Shown one piece after another: positions 27,901 to 42,900 of a DNA stretch of 64,000 bases. The notes beneath the pieces were generated by a model, which saw only the letters and a list, made by a program, of their open reading frames with translations, was not told the origin of the DNA and ran no database searches. The stretch's first letter is position 1; each line of letters opens with the position of its first letter. The position numbers and the translations under genes were made by a program. Origin of the DNA: Setophaga petechia (taxonomy: Eukaryota > Chordata > Aves > Passeriformes > Parulidae); contig JANCRA010000019.1 of the NCBI GenBank assembly GCA_024362935.1, forward strand, positions 6,134,501-6,198,500, in the 5' to 3' direction.

Positions 27901-30900
27901 GCTCTTTACTCCCTTGTCTGCAGCCACAACTTTCCCCTCCTGCCTAAAGCAACTATCAAAGGACAGTTGCTGTGGTTGATGCAGTAGGATGAACTTTCAC
28001 TTGACCCAGACAGAATTAAACTGCTGCACTATCAACAAACCAGGGAAACTATCCCAGTCAAATCTGAAGAACAAAGCTTCTGCTACCACTAGTATAGAAA
28101 GAGAAATGCCAGGGTTGAATGTGTCTCTTTTGTATAGTATGAGAATAATAATATGGGCAGCACTCAACACCTGCACAGCCAACTCTGCACCAAGCTGGGA
28201 CAGTTCACCACCAGAAAAAGTGGATGCATGAAGATGTAGGTATCTTCATGACAATTATTAAATGTTTATTTATTCTTCTAATTATTTATTATGAATTCTC
28301 AGCAATATTGAAGATATAAAAAGGAGCATTTTAAAAATTACTTCAGTAATTCTACACAGGCAAAAGTAGTATAATTTAAAAAAACACTTCTATATTAGCT
28401 GCAGAGCAAAACAACACAGAGAAAGACCTTGTGTCTTTTATCAAGTAGTAAAAAGAACATTGCCTTTGAAAAGTAAAAAATCTCTGACAAATCTGTTTGT
28501 TTCAATTTCAAAAAGAGTTCAAATGAATCACTGAAATGACACACAGAGATGGGCATTTTCAAGATGACATCATGAATGGCCCAGCTCTGATTGTGCAATG
28601 CAATTTGTTCCAAGGAAAGAGACAATTATCCAAATCTGTCTAAGCACCTGACATTTCTGTGTGAGTGAAGAATCCAAATTAGTCAAACAAAAGCAAAATA
28701 AAAGAGTGCATTTTCCTGATTTGGCAAACATCTTTTTCAGTACAGCCAGAAACTTGTAATTTTTTTCAGGTAAGTATGCGCAATTTCCCCTTCTTACTTC
28801 ACAAACTTAATGAATTCAGGTATATTTCCTGCTTATCTTTCTAATGTTTTTGTGCTTATTTTGAATTAAAACCTAAATTTCACATTTTTCTGACACTGCA
28901 AGCCTTTGTGAAAAAATAAATTTATTAGAACAACTGTCACTATCCTAATTTCTTACAAGATAAATTTCAGGATTTGGGACTCCATATTGGGTGTGAATGT
29001 TTTTATTTTAGAGTAAGGTCTGTTATAAGGGCATGTTCAGAAAACACCAAAATTTCACCGAATTTCACTTCCAGCAATTTCAATTGCTGTTAACAGTGTT
29101 CAGGCCCTAATATTCTTATTCTTAATGGCTGCTCATTTGAAAAACAATCTTCATAAAAAGAGAAAATAGCTGGGAAATAATACTTAAGTAATACACCTTT
29201 TCTATATTACAGAACAAAAAGCAGCCCAGATTTCATATTTTACACAAATAAAAGATTTTCAATAAATCTCCTGTTCAAATCCCAGAGAAATCAAAAGACA
29301 GAGAACTTCATGTCACTTGGCTTAAGCAGGAAATTGCTATTCAAAATTAAACATGACCATAGCTTTATCTGTTATATAAGATGCTCCCCAGTCAGCCAAG
29401 TGCATACAAGAATTTACACTGCAGACAATAACACAGCCCTTGGAAAAACCTACTGATTTTCTACAGCAAAAGAAACCCAGTTTGAAGCAGTAAACAATCA
29501 CAAAAAAATCTTAAGCATTGCTAAATTCACCCAGTGTTTCCCTGAGAAAGGCCACAGTCAGAAGCTAAAAGGAACCTATTGGGTGTATATGGAATTTAGA
29601 GGCTGCATGCACAGAAGCAGAAGTGATTGGCAGAAACACAGTTTCTAGGGGAAGGAATCTGCTTGACAGGCAGAGTGAAACTAGGAAGGGATCTTTTTAC
29701 CATCTGTTCCTTCTGTACTCAAAGAAAAAGACTGCACAACAGCCAACCAAAGCCCTAAAATCTCCTTAACTGCTTGTGCCAGAAGGGCCTAAGAAACAAC
29801 GCAGAAATCCAGAGAAGTAAAAAATTCACTGAACACAAACTAAAGCAATGCATTCTGCAGACAGAAGATTTGAAATTTACAGAAAACAAAAATGTAAACA
29901 GAGCAACTGTACATCTACAACTTCTGTGGAATACAAACATCTGTTAAATAGTCTCAGAATATTTACTAGTTCATGATTAGAAAGAAAACTTACGCAGTTA
30001 ATCTTCATATCAGGAAAAAAAAAAGATGCATTCTAAAATGTTTGATAAAACAATGTTATGAAAATATTCCACTGCTTTAAATATAATATTCTCTTTTTTA
30101 TTGATAAAGAAAAGCAAAAATACCTTTTGCTCATTCAGCAGGTCTGTAATAGTTTGTGACATTTCATCCAAACTCTGTGCTGCCTTGACCAGGTTATGTA
30201 GAGCACGTACATGCTGGTGAAGAGGTTCAAAGTCACAAAGTATGGGAACCCTTAAAAACAGTACAGGATTACTTTTTTCTACACTGTCAGTTTAATATTC
30301 ATATCTACTAAATTATTATGTGTATATTTCAACAATACTAAGCTTGCCTCTTTTAAGGTCTGTACTTTCTTAATTTCATCGATTTTATATGGAAAAAAAA
30401 GTCTATGAAGACTCCTTGGTATTTTTGTTTAAAATTAAAAACTTGGGCACTTTTAAGGAGTCTGTAACAATAAACACAATAATAAGCATGTAATTCCAGT
30501 CTTTCCTCCCAAGGAAAGCATTTGCCAGTAGTTCCTAGAGTTCAAATGACAGTAACAGAAGTGATTAGATTTCTAATTGAAGCACTTGTGTTTGCAAAGG
30601 ACTATATTTTGTCTCCAGTTGGATTCTCTCCAATCCAGCTCTTCCTCTGAAGAAGCAATTAATTCTCTACTGTTTTATTTTCATGACAGGTAACCTAAAA
30701 TTAAACAACTGATTAATGCATCATGATCCCATTTCAAGTGTGGCAAGATAAGCTGAAAACATGAAGCAAGAGTTCATCTAGACCAACAATATAGTAAAAG
30801 CAGATTACACTTCAATGTATTCTGCGTTCTCTATTCAATACATGGGGCAAGTGGCATTATGTGTAATTTTGCGGAATTAAGATTTCAATCATTGCTCAAA

Positions 30901-33900
30901 CACAATTTCAGAGGACAGAAGCACTGTAAGTAAATTAAAACATCATTTTAATTATGCTGCTGAGATGTTCAGGGCTGATAGAAAAGGACTTTGTGCTGGG
31001 TCTCAGTTTTGCTTATTGCTTACTCCTTACATGTTAAATGAAAACACCAAAGAAAGTACTGCTCTCAAGTTTCTTCTGAAGATCAGCATCGACCCAAGGT
31101 GTGTGACAGCTTTTACCCACATGAGTTACAAGTTCAACACTATCCTCTATACATTTTTCACCAAATGCAACCCTGAGCCCAGAAACCAGGAGGAATGACA
31201 TAATCCCACCTCTATTGCCATCAAGTGGAAAGCTATGTCACTACAATTCAAACCAAATGAAACGTCTTAAGTCAGTGATTGGTTTTCTGAAAATAGCAGG
31301 GAAAAATTCTTCCTGAACTCAGTATAAACTTCCAGGAAGATTGTAAAATTCTCGCAGATTAAAAAAAACAGGTAAACATTAGGAATAAGATCCTATATTT
31401 GCACTTTCTTCCCCACAAAATAGATGAGGAGCAACCCAAGGAGCAGAACAAGAGAAATTAAAAGGATACATCAGCTATAAAATTACCTATGGCAAATCCA
31501 CTATGATGGTGACTAAGCTCACTACACTTGTTAGCTCCACCAACACTATCATAAAGATAGCCAGGAATTCTGAATCAAAAAGAATGCCAGTCCAAAAGAC
31601 AGGTGAACAAAAGCAGTGAATCCAGCTCCTGCCTTATGCACCAACAACAGGTATTAGGTTGACACTGTTGGTAGACCTGACAGATGACAGTGAAGCATCC
31701 TCCTGTGGCCTTGGGGCTAAAAAAAACCCCAAAACAAACAAATAAACAAAAAAAAGAATCACAGCAAATCTCAAATCTCTAACTGCAGATCTCTTTCAGG
31801 AGGAGGATGATGATGGTGGATCTGAATGTGGTCATACTGACCGATCTCCTCCTAGGCAGAACCTTACATACAAGCTGCTACTACCCATTTCTGGCCCACT
31901 ACCTTGGGTGGCATTTCTCCACCTTGACTGCTCTGAGTTTTGAAGCTCACACTAGCAGTCATCTTTTTCACTAAGATATCTCTGAGTTCTAGATAAGGAA
32001 CTAATCCCATAAATTGCTTTTGAGACAAACCAGTAGCTTTCCTGTCTACATATGCATGTCTGCCTCACAATTGGGAAGTAAGAAACATAGAAATAGAGCT
32101 TCTACTCAAAATGATGGATTTTCATTGACAGCAGAGGCACTTAAGAAAATGCATTTTTTAGCAATTTCAGTCTAATAAAATTGGAGAAAAAGTAGTAATT
32201 GAATATAGGAGATCTCTATGATCTCATGTTGAGCTAAAGACATTTATTTTATTTCCAACAGAATACCACACAACAAAGAGCAAAAGAAACAAGTATCAAA
32301 TCTCATTCTGATTTGACAAAACATAGTTATGAGTTTATTTCAGTTTAAAACTGATAACAATTTTTTTGTTTTTTAGCTCTGAGGTAGATCAAAGGAACAC
32401 CCAAAATCCTTTACATCTCAATACAGAAATAGGTGTGTTCAAACCATCAGAACTTGAATACATACATATCTGCATTAAGTCAGTGAAGATCAGTGCTTAA
32501 AAATAGTAATAACATCAGAAAATCCTTGTTTGTTTTTTATGGAAAATGACCTAAGGGGGTGGAAAACTGATGAGATGGGACCCCCAGGAAACCTATTTCT
32601 GTAACATACACAGTGTAAAGAGGTGCCTTACCTGAGTAATGGCTGTACTTCTGAAGGACAGAAAGACTGCAAAAACTGCAAGTCACTCAAAGAGATATCT
32701 GGAAGCTCACTGTCAAATCTGCGAGGTTTTCGTGTCTGTAAAGAAGATATTAATTTACACATTGCTGTAAAGTATCAGATGACTAAAGAAGGATCAAGAA
32801 GAGCTTAATAAATAACACAGAAAAGTCAGCAGTAAACTGATCTCTTGCTCTTAAAAATCTTAAAAAGATTTTAATTTTTAAGAAACCATGTCTGGTCCTT
32901 TGCCCCTAAAAAACACTCCTGACACTTGTAATGATTAATTATCCATAGTACTTGGGCAGCAGTAGAATAGAGTATTCCAGCTGGAAGGGAATTACAATGA
33001 GCATCTAGTCCAAATTCCTCCCTATTACCAAGCTTCATAAACATTATAGATGTGTTTAGAAGTTAAGGGATATGAAATGGCACTAAAGCTTTATTTATTG
33101 CACTGATACACATACAAATATTAATTCAGTTCAATATTTGAGACATTGAAGTGAGTAGCATTCTTATTTTCCAAGTATCCTTTAAATTTAAAAAAAGGCT
33201 GAAAAATAGAAGCTGAAAAGGTTAAAAAGGCAAAGTGAGATGGCAACATTAGAATCAAGGAGTTAGCTTACTTCAATTAACCAAGCTGTATGAAATCAAA
33301 GCTAACAGGCAATACTTAATTACAATGCCCTCATGTTATCAGCTAATTAAGAGGCAAAAAGGCTTTTCCACTCATCCACTGATTATATGGAAAACTTTTA
33401 CTTGCTTTTACCATCCAATTAATTTTATTGCTCTATTATTCACAAGACAATTAGATGATCAAATTATTCCTCCTTGCTTTTTTTTTCTGATCATTATGAT
33501 AAATTTTTTTTTCAATATCACAGACTAAAAAAGGGATGCACTACTAAAAAGGAGAGCTGACATTTCCTCTCCCACTGCACTGCAAGTTACAAGCCAATGT
33601 TAATATAGGTCACTTGAAATGGCAGAGAACACTAGCTCCCAGCTTCATGTGTCACAGCAATGCAAAGGGCATATAGCTCCAATGAAAAGCCCAGGTTTTT
33701 AATTTATAAAACTATTTAGAAATTAAATAAACCCAAAAATATGAATACATACACAAAAGGATGGAGGCCAGGAGTCAAGTCCTCTAAACAAACGATTCCT
33801 TAGAAAAGACTTCCCTGAAGAGAAAACCCAAACAAACAACTTATTTAAAGGAAGAAATGCAACACCTCAAGAGAAATCAACTGAAGTTAGCGCAGTTTAA

Positions 33901-36900
33901 AAGCTGAACTACATATGGAAGCATTATTATTTATATTGATGTCCACATAAAACTGCAAATGACCACAGAACATCACACAAAACCCACCATTCAAGCAGAA
34001 CTCCCTTCACAGAAGTCTCTTTTTGCTTAATGTACACACAGGCAAAAGCCTCAAGTTATTTTTGAAATTTTCACTGTAATCTTCCTCATTTCCTTTCCAA
34101 AAAAAATTGATACACTTTCACTCAATTTTCTTATTTTGGCCATTTATTCAGAACACAAGTGGCAGACTTTGCAGAAAAAGTAATTAAAATTCTTTTAGTA
34201 GAATTTTTATTTTTAATTATGTGCTTAAAACTTCTGGTGAAGGTCTTTAGACGTGGGCCTTAGTTTGTGGATTTTCCTGGAGTAGTACAGAGAAAGTTAC
34301 AGCAGTATCCAAATATTCAGTAATGGTTTTAGAAGTGTTATTTAAAAGAACAATAAAGCTCATAAAAGCTCACAAGGCATGTTTAAGCACAACTGCATTT
34401 AAGTGTGATAATGAGAATCCGTATCTTTTACAATCATTTCACAGCTTTCACATTATTTTGGATAATCTATATGAAATAGTTAATTGATTTGATCAATGGA
34501 AAAATATTTTCTTTGCAATAGGACCAGCATGCACTTCCTATTTAAATAAAAGAAAATGTTCAAGTTTTAAAGTAAGAATACGATGAAAATTATTTTAACT
34601 ACAAAGGCAAGAGACATACTTTAACACAATTCAACTTCACAGAAGAGAAGGTACTTACTAAAGAGTTTACCAAAAGATTCCCTTTTTGCCTTTTCAGCTT
34701 CATATAGATGTTTCCCATCTTTTATTAAAGCACCTGCCCACTGTGAAAGGGGAAAATACATAGTTACTTCTTAATGTATATCCTGATATAAAGGTTTGGG
34801 TCTCAAAGTTTTATTCACTTACCTCCCTGTAGTGTTTTATGAACATTTTTCTCCTCACAACTTCAACAACAGCTAAACAGTACATCTGAGGAACAGTGCT
34901 GAGAGCCTCCACAACTTTGACCCTTTCTAGGAGCTCTGTTACAAGACGAAGCAGTGCTTGTAGTTTCTCTCCATCTTGGTCAGCATGAAGCATTACAAAA
35001 CAACACCACCTACAAAAGCAGACTACACTTTAGAAGATCACATCTTGGCAATTTTTTTTCATTTAAATTAGATGAGCAACACGTCTGGATGAAATGAACA
35101 ATGTCATGATTTCACATGGGACAACAACAGGCTAACAACAGTACCAACTGTACAGAATTCAATAGTCATTTTGTAGTTTCCTATTAATTTTTCACACAGA
35201 ATATCCATATCAGTGATCAAAAACAGATATCTACCACCATTTGAGTTAAGTCATTGGTTTTGAATGTCTTGGTAAGACATTCAGGTTATTAGTATAAATA
35301 ACTTTAGGAGTAGTACTAATGCAACTTTCTCCAGTAGAATTAAAAAAAGCTGATACACCCTGGGCAAAAAAAAAAGACTACTTCTTGTTTATAGATCTTA
35401 AAAATACTTATTGAAAAGCTTTAGCAAAAGCTATTAAAGATTAGAATGCTATCAAAGAAATAAGAACACAACACTGTTTGGGAAGTCCACACAATGTACT
35501 CCCACACTACAAGCAACAGTCACTGTAACAAATTCTCACACATTGTAACCACATCTTCAATTTCATTAATTACATAATAAATAGAAAAATTTCAAGCACA
35601 GACGCCAATATAACTAAACCACAGGATAACTATTGGGAAGGTAATCAACTGGTGTGCTTGAGGAGAAATATTACAGCAACTCTGTCACTAGAAAAGACTA
35701 AAGGTAGAGGTATATCCCACAAGTAATAAAGAACATAAAATTGCTTTTACTGACAGAACTGAAGCAAAAGTAAAACAACAAATACAAACAAGTCAACATC
35801 AAGCAATCAGGAATATATACTAACAGAAAGCAATTAGGAATATATACTACCAGAGACACTACAAGATTTGCACTCTTGACCATTTCATAGTAATGATTTC
35901 CTTCAGACACACATTCCTTAAACTGACTTGCTGCAAGTGGAAGTACTATCAAGTTGTGAAATTTTAACTTACTTCAGTCTGACTTGCAGATTATTTGCAA
36001 GCTCCTGCTTGGCAGTGGTACATTTCTGTTTAATATCTAACAGTTTTCTGTGATTAGTTAACATAATCATCAGCTGATTTGCATGACTCAAACACAAATC
36101 AGGCAGCACAGAAGGATCTTTCAAGTTCTCAGCTCTCTTCTGATTAGCCAAAAATCCCTAGAGGAAGAGAGACATTGTTACACAAGTTTTGTGACAATCA
36201 AGAAGTGTGAAAGTGATACATCTTTGATAAGAAAGAATGCAAGAATTTTAACAAACTTACTGTAACCATTGCGAAGTATAACAGAATGAAACATGGAGAA
36301 AGCAAGTGTCAGAGCTGCTTTCTTTCAGTTCTATAATCCAGTCCAAATCAATTTTGTTCCATATTTCCCTATCAAACAGCTACCAACACAACCCTAACAG
36401 AACTTCACACAACTAACCAACACCAGTTAAAGACCACAAAACCTAATCAGCAGAAACATAGCTACTAGGATGGAGGGGATCAACCATCATTCTAACTTCT
36501 GTTAACAAACTTCCTCCCACTTCCGGCACTTGAAAGATTAAGCATCAACTTGGAGCATGCTCAATACTACTGTGGGCTAAAGAATTTCTATTTCTTGCAT
36601 AAAGAAATTCCCACATGAAACTAATTCTTCTCAAGAGCCAAGATCAAGAGCCACACATCTTATTTGCATGCAAACTGTACACTTACATCATAAGTAAAGG
36701 AATAGACGATTTATAAAAGGAAATGTCAAGGAAGAAGGTTTGAAAGCTGAAGTCTCTGCCAAGTCTTGAAAAGGTACGAATTCTAAATTTACAGTAGCAT
36801 TTAAAAAAGGTGACAAAGTCTCTTTCCAGCTGACTGTAACGCTTTTTACTCCAAAGTGGGATTCATAAACTTGAGGTAGGCTCTTCACTCAGGTGAAGAA

Positions 36901-39900
36901 GGAAAAAATAGCTAAAAGCACCACTCACAATAAAGGGCAACCAAGCATAGGGATGGGAAGACTAGCTTAGCCATCATGCTAAATTCACTTGCGTTTAGCA
37001 CTGGCCTACAATATAAAGACCATGAGATTGAGATTTAGCATTTACTTGTAAACTTACTCATTGAGTTTATCTGGAGACAGGCTCCACTTTTCAAAAATGC
37101 TGCCAGAAGTACTGGTTGTATCCACTTTCACATACCAGACCAAAGAGGCAACAGGGAGCATAGTCCTACACAACTTTCAGCCCAGCACTGCCCTCCTCAA
37201 AAGGGGCCTCTAAGCTCCCTCAAAATAGGGAGGGCAAGATTGTTCATTTATTCCTACCAATAATATATCAGTGTGTAAGTAGGAGTAAGAAACTCATGCC
37301 TTTTTTCAGAGTCGCAACTCCAAGGTCATGGTGGAAATCTGAACATTATCATGTATTGCCAAATAGACTTTTATTTACTTTCAGTAGCAAACAAAACATT
37401 AAAGAACAATCCTAATTATCAAGTTAACTGAAGCTTTTTGCAGAAACTGTATTTAATAAAATAACTTTCATATGATACTGATGTGTTTGTTAAAAATAGG
37501 AGCTACATATTTTATATTTAAAATAGTCTTTAACTAAATTTCTAATCACTTAAAATGGCACTATCCAGTGAAGGCATACTACTTTTTCTCCTTACTACAA
37601 TACTGATGATCAAACATTGACTTATTCCCTGATCCTGTATGACTGAGTAATAAATGATCAAGGATTCATTATCTCCCTTCAAAATTAAAATGGATCTACT
37701 TAACTAAAGTTCTGATTTTCTAGCTGTACCTTTAAAACACATGAAAACATGACAGGGCGTAAAAAGTGCTAATGTTTAAGTGTCAAATTATTATGAAATA
37801 GCACCATATTGACTAAACTCCATGAGAGATGTTGAAAACTTATCTTGCATAAAGACACACAATTGGTTCATTGTAATTTTAACAGCATACACATATCAAA
37901 AGCCTACCATCTTTCCATGCTGCACACACAACTGTGTATTACCTGAGCAAGTTCTTTTTGTTCATTCACCAGTCTGCTGCAGCTTGCTATCATCTGGTCC
38001 AATGCATAGAGTCTATCCTCAAGACCTTTAATAGCCTTCATGTTCTGATTATCTAGTTTGGCGATAGTTTGGCGACATTCTGCCAGAAAGGGCTGGATGA
38101 TCCTTGGATCAAGCTAAAAAAAGAAATTTATTAGTATTTGACACACTGAAAGGTGATTTAAGTTAGCCAGATGAGGTTTTTTAACCTCAAATATTTTCCT
38201 TTTCAAATTTTTTTTAATCTAATGTATGACTACATCCATCATCTGTTTCAGAATTCTGAGTAAATGAGTAGTGGATTCTATATCACAGCATGAATTTTTC
38301 TGAAGTATTCCAACCAGATCATCAGAGCAATGTGGATCCTTATAAAGAGAAGGAACACTGGGACAAGGCGAGGTGCAGATGGAAGAGGCACTTTGTAGCT
38401 AATGGACAGTCTGACCTGTGACAGAGTCTATACAGCTACAATCAAAACCCATCATGAATATGGCTCAATGGAAAATGCAGAAGGGAGGGTTGTCAGAAAA
38501 AGCTGCAAGAACTGCAAATCTTTTCCCACTAAATGAGTGTTTTAATTGACTACTTAAAGCAGGTAATTTCTAAGCAACTGGAAAAGACCTAATGGAAAAA
38601 GAGCATATTTGTCATACTTTAAGCTAGAGGAGTTTTTTCCTGAACAGAAACATGTTTTTGAAATTATTTCATAATATCTGAGAAAAAAAGTATTTGAAAT
38701 ATTAAGAGTCTACCACTGTCCACAGATATTAAGGGTGACTCTTCACACTGTAAGAGTAGTGAATTAAAACAACAGTTCTAGAAACAACATAGGCAATTGC
38801 TACTTCTTATGAAGGTCAGAGTTTAGCATAAACCTGAAATACATTAGTCAAGAACATAGTAAAAATCATTAGACGATAACAGAAGATGAACAAATTTGCC
38901 CAAATTTATCCAAAATGGTTATGGTATGACATCTCTCTCAAGAGAATCCAGTGAAACAGATGCTATTTGTGAGGTCACACTGGCTGCTACAGCACTGGCT
39001 TCTTTCATCAACGTGCAGGGATTATGCCACTTACAGAGCATACAAATCAAACCCACCCTCAAAAAAAAGCAATTATTTGACTCAGTAGTAGCATAAGTAA
39101 AAGTGTGTTTCCCCCTCAATCTACTATTTAACGAAGTTAACACACAGCACTTCATCCTGGAAACAACCTTCTAGGGGGGCTAGAGAGAGCAATGTGGAGA
39201 GGAGAAACATTAAAAATTAAGGGACAACTATAAAGAATAGGTCTTCCATTCACTTCAAACAAACAAAGAAGTAAACAAAAAATCAAAAGAGCCAACCAAG
39301 AACTTGAGGGGAAAGTACCGAAACCTCGTAATAGCCCAGAACTCCTTAGAATAAACACTAAGTTCTGTTATTAATGTGACAAAATACATGCAAACGCTCT
39401 GAAAACAAAGGTTAATTTTTCATATGCGATGTCTTCTGAATCTTGGTTTCTCTCTTGTCCATCTTCAAGAAACAGTAACAGAAGTATTTAACCAGATTGA
39501 TTTTACAGGATCATCTTCACTGCTATCCTATTCAAGATTACTCCCTAAGGCATCCTGAATTAGTCCACTGCAGAATCCAGAAGAGTTTCTTAAAAAACAA
39601 AATACTGAAGAACAATACAGTGGTACCTTTTTCTTTTTATGTTCTTAAACTTATGCTGTATTATCTCTTTTTACAAAGAGTGGCCATTCCTCGGATTCTT
39701 TTCTTACCTATTTCTTCCATCCACTCTTTTTACCCCATCTTTACCCTAACTGCATCTGAAGCATCCATCTCTACTTTCACTGGCAGATAATACTGCTCTT
39801 TTCATCACTTTAATGTAACTTCCATTTCTAGCCTCTTACTTAAGAGGCTATAATAGCACTTAACAAAAATATCTGGTTAGGTCCTACTTACCCAGTGCTT

Positions 39901-42900
39901 TTACTGCAGCCAAGAAGCAGAAGTGCCATTTTGCAGAAACATCTAGAGGCTAGAACCATCAGAAACTTAGCAACACTCTGCAACACACCAATTATGTCAA
40001 GACTACCTCTTGTGCTTTAAGCTTTCAGGAAAATCTCACCTGAATTCAGTTTTTGAAATAAGAATTGCAATCACAAACCATTTGTATGGCTCATGTTTCT
40101 AAGAAGGAAAGGGCACGGGGAGAATGCAGGCAAAACAATTTAAAAAAGCTAGTGCCATTTTATTCTATTATTCTATTTTTTTATATTAAAGTGTCACCTC
40201 AAATGAATATTAAAAGAAAAATTATGTTGCAAGATATTTATTTAGGATTTTCTTTTCATTTTCAGCTGCAAGCCACTTCCGTTTTCAACTAATTCTAAAC
40301 CAATGGTAAGCAAAGATTCAATGCTTTGTGTGCTTTTGCTGCTATCAAAACAGAGTAAATCAGTGTTTTCCTATGGAGAATCAGGAACACATTACTTCAA
40401 AGCTCTGGGAGTTTTTCATGAACCAAAATGGATTGGGACTGATCAATCACAACTGCTCTGGTGATGGCCAGAATACTCAGACTGAAATGCCTTCCCTACC
40501 GGCCAATTCTGCTTATGCCACAAATACAAAAAGAAACTGCATTTTTTGCAGGTTCAATCACAACTTTTTCCCATAAAAATTGACTGCAGTTAAAAAACAA
40601 TTACAATAGTCAAAATAAAGGATTTCTGCCTAATCTTCGATAAGACAAGGAAGAAAAGCCAAGTAAAAGACAGAGCCTCTAAAACACGTATGTGTCAGAT
40701 AAGACTACAAGCTGATCATGTACTTAACCAAAGTGTTCTAAGCGTTTTTGTGTCTTTTGGAATGTTATAACTTATTTGGAAGCAATTGTTTATCCATCTC
40801 ATCAATACTGATTTTTAAAACTTTTAGAACACATCTGGGTTCTGTTAATATTATGTAGAAATGTATTGTCTCACAATCCATCTAGCGGGTTCTGTTCCTC
40901 TTGCTTTATAATAGTAGAAAGCACCTTAGAGTCTTACTGAACAAACAGGATGAAGAACTGTCTCAGGCTTCAGTCAATAGGAAGTCTCTAGTACACAAAA
41001 TTAATTCTTGTTTTCGTTGAAGAAAAAACTAAACTTATAATGTCCAATCTTTTCCTTAGCCTTTTCTGCACTACTAAAATCTTAGCCCTTAAAATTAAGC
41101 CAAATTCTCCAATTAATTTTAAGACAGAATCAAAATATCAATGCACAGAACTGACCACACCATGATGTTCCCTACAACAGATGGTTTTTATAAATCATTT
41201 ATTCAGTCTTCCAGTTCTACCTTACAGAGGAAATAAAGTTTCAAAGAAAACAGAAAATGTTTTCTTTGTTCAAGCTATGTTGTGTTGTGATAGTATATTA
41301 TACCTACACAAACAAGGTTAGATAATGTAAGAAATATCAGCTACAGTGAAAGCAAAGAGACAAGAAAAATTATAGGCAAAAGAAATTTAAAAGGTTATAA
41401 TGCTCACTGATTAAAATATTAATTTTGAAAGTAAAGCAAGCACTGCTGTATTCTTCCAGCAGCAGAAATACAAACTGGCTGACTGGGCCCTTCTGAGAAC
41501 CTCTGTATCAGCTAATAAAGAAGGCTGAGATATAAATTATAAATTTATCACAATTAACCATACAATTTTTTTTATGTTTTAATAAAGACTTAACTATTTT
41601 GAACTCAACATTCATTTGGTCCAGGAAAATCTTTTTATTATAAATGTAGCTTCTTTGAAAAAGGCAAAGAAATAATAGTAGTGTCACTTTGCTTATACAC
41701 CACAAGAAGCTTTTAGTTTTCCAAAAGAAATGGTTATTTGAAAAAGCAAAACAACAAGCATCCATAAAATTATACATCTTCCTAAAGATCAAATTCTTAA
41801 CATTCAAACTCATAAAACACTTCCCCGACACTTATCCCCCCCTAGTCTCTGCTGTGGCTTTCATTCAGAAAGTTATCCGAGAAACAAGTCACAAAAGAGA
41901 TGAGTCAGTCACTTTAAAAGCACCTGCATGTGGAAAAAAAAAAGCTGCAGCCTTCAATGCAATGCAATTTGATTTTTAAAAAAATCATTAACTTACCCTG
42001 CTCATGGAATCAAAACATTTTCTGACCAGGGATTCAACATCATTAGGTCTATCTTGAACATTTATCCAGTCTAACAAAGACACATTGAAGGAAGGCTGGT
42101 CATCATCTTTCAGTTCAACTGACATTTCATTGTCCTGGACAGTAGCATTTTGACCAGATTCTTTATCATCTTTTACATTTTCAGGATCTGTGCCTTCCAA
42201 AGCTGAATGTTCAACTGACTTGCAAAATGATGCTAACATTGATTTACTGTTCACTTTAGATATATCAGGATAAAGCACCAATTCAGGAGATTTCCCATCC
42301 TCAGTTTCTTCACTTTCTGCTCCTCCATGTTCAGGTGAAGACTCCAGTCTTCCTAAACACTCTCTGTAACTATGTCTTGTTAGGCACTCCAGCAGTGGTA
42401 TCTTGGCCATGATAGAAACAGCAGAACCCAAGCTTTTTTGAAAAAGTGAAAAGAAAAAACCCATCAGTATCTAGAAGCCAACATGATATGAAATCTTAGT
42501 TAAAAATCACCCACAATATGCATTGTTATTCGTTTTAGAATTGAAGCAGATTTCATAATTATTTTGCTAGTACCCTTTAAAACTTCTGTACTGAGTATCA
42601 ACATAATGGAAGGACAGCTAAAGAAGTCAAAGTTTTGCTTATACTGAATGAAAAAAGTGATAACCAGAGACACCCACTTTTTTGTTTAAATGCTCAACTG
42701 GGACTTATGTGTCCTATATGCATGGATATCAACACTTCTTATCAGAGCTTTGAGTGTCCTCTGTCTGACTACTTCTGCAGAGTTTGAACAGTTTATATTT
42801 GGTAAAAGTTATGAAGCTGAACTTTATTTTTTTAAAGACAAAACATATTTAAAAACATATTATTTTTTAAAGGATCCAATTTTTTGCTTAATATTCTATT

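Noticed and set aside
28757..28776. Strong-looking TTTTTTTCAG followed directly by GTAAGT on the plus strand
   Set aside because: It lies on the strand opposite the only recognised gene, and an acceptor abutting a donor leaves no exon between them.
35698..35952. 84-codon minus-strand frame containing a repeated VYIP-x-C segment
   Set aside because: The amino-acid repeat is just the translation of the intronic 27-bp tandem duplication; there is no evidence of coding.
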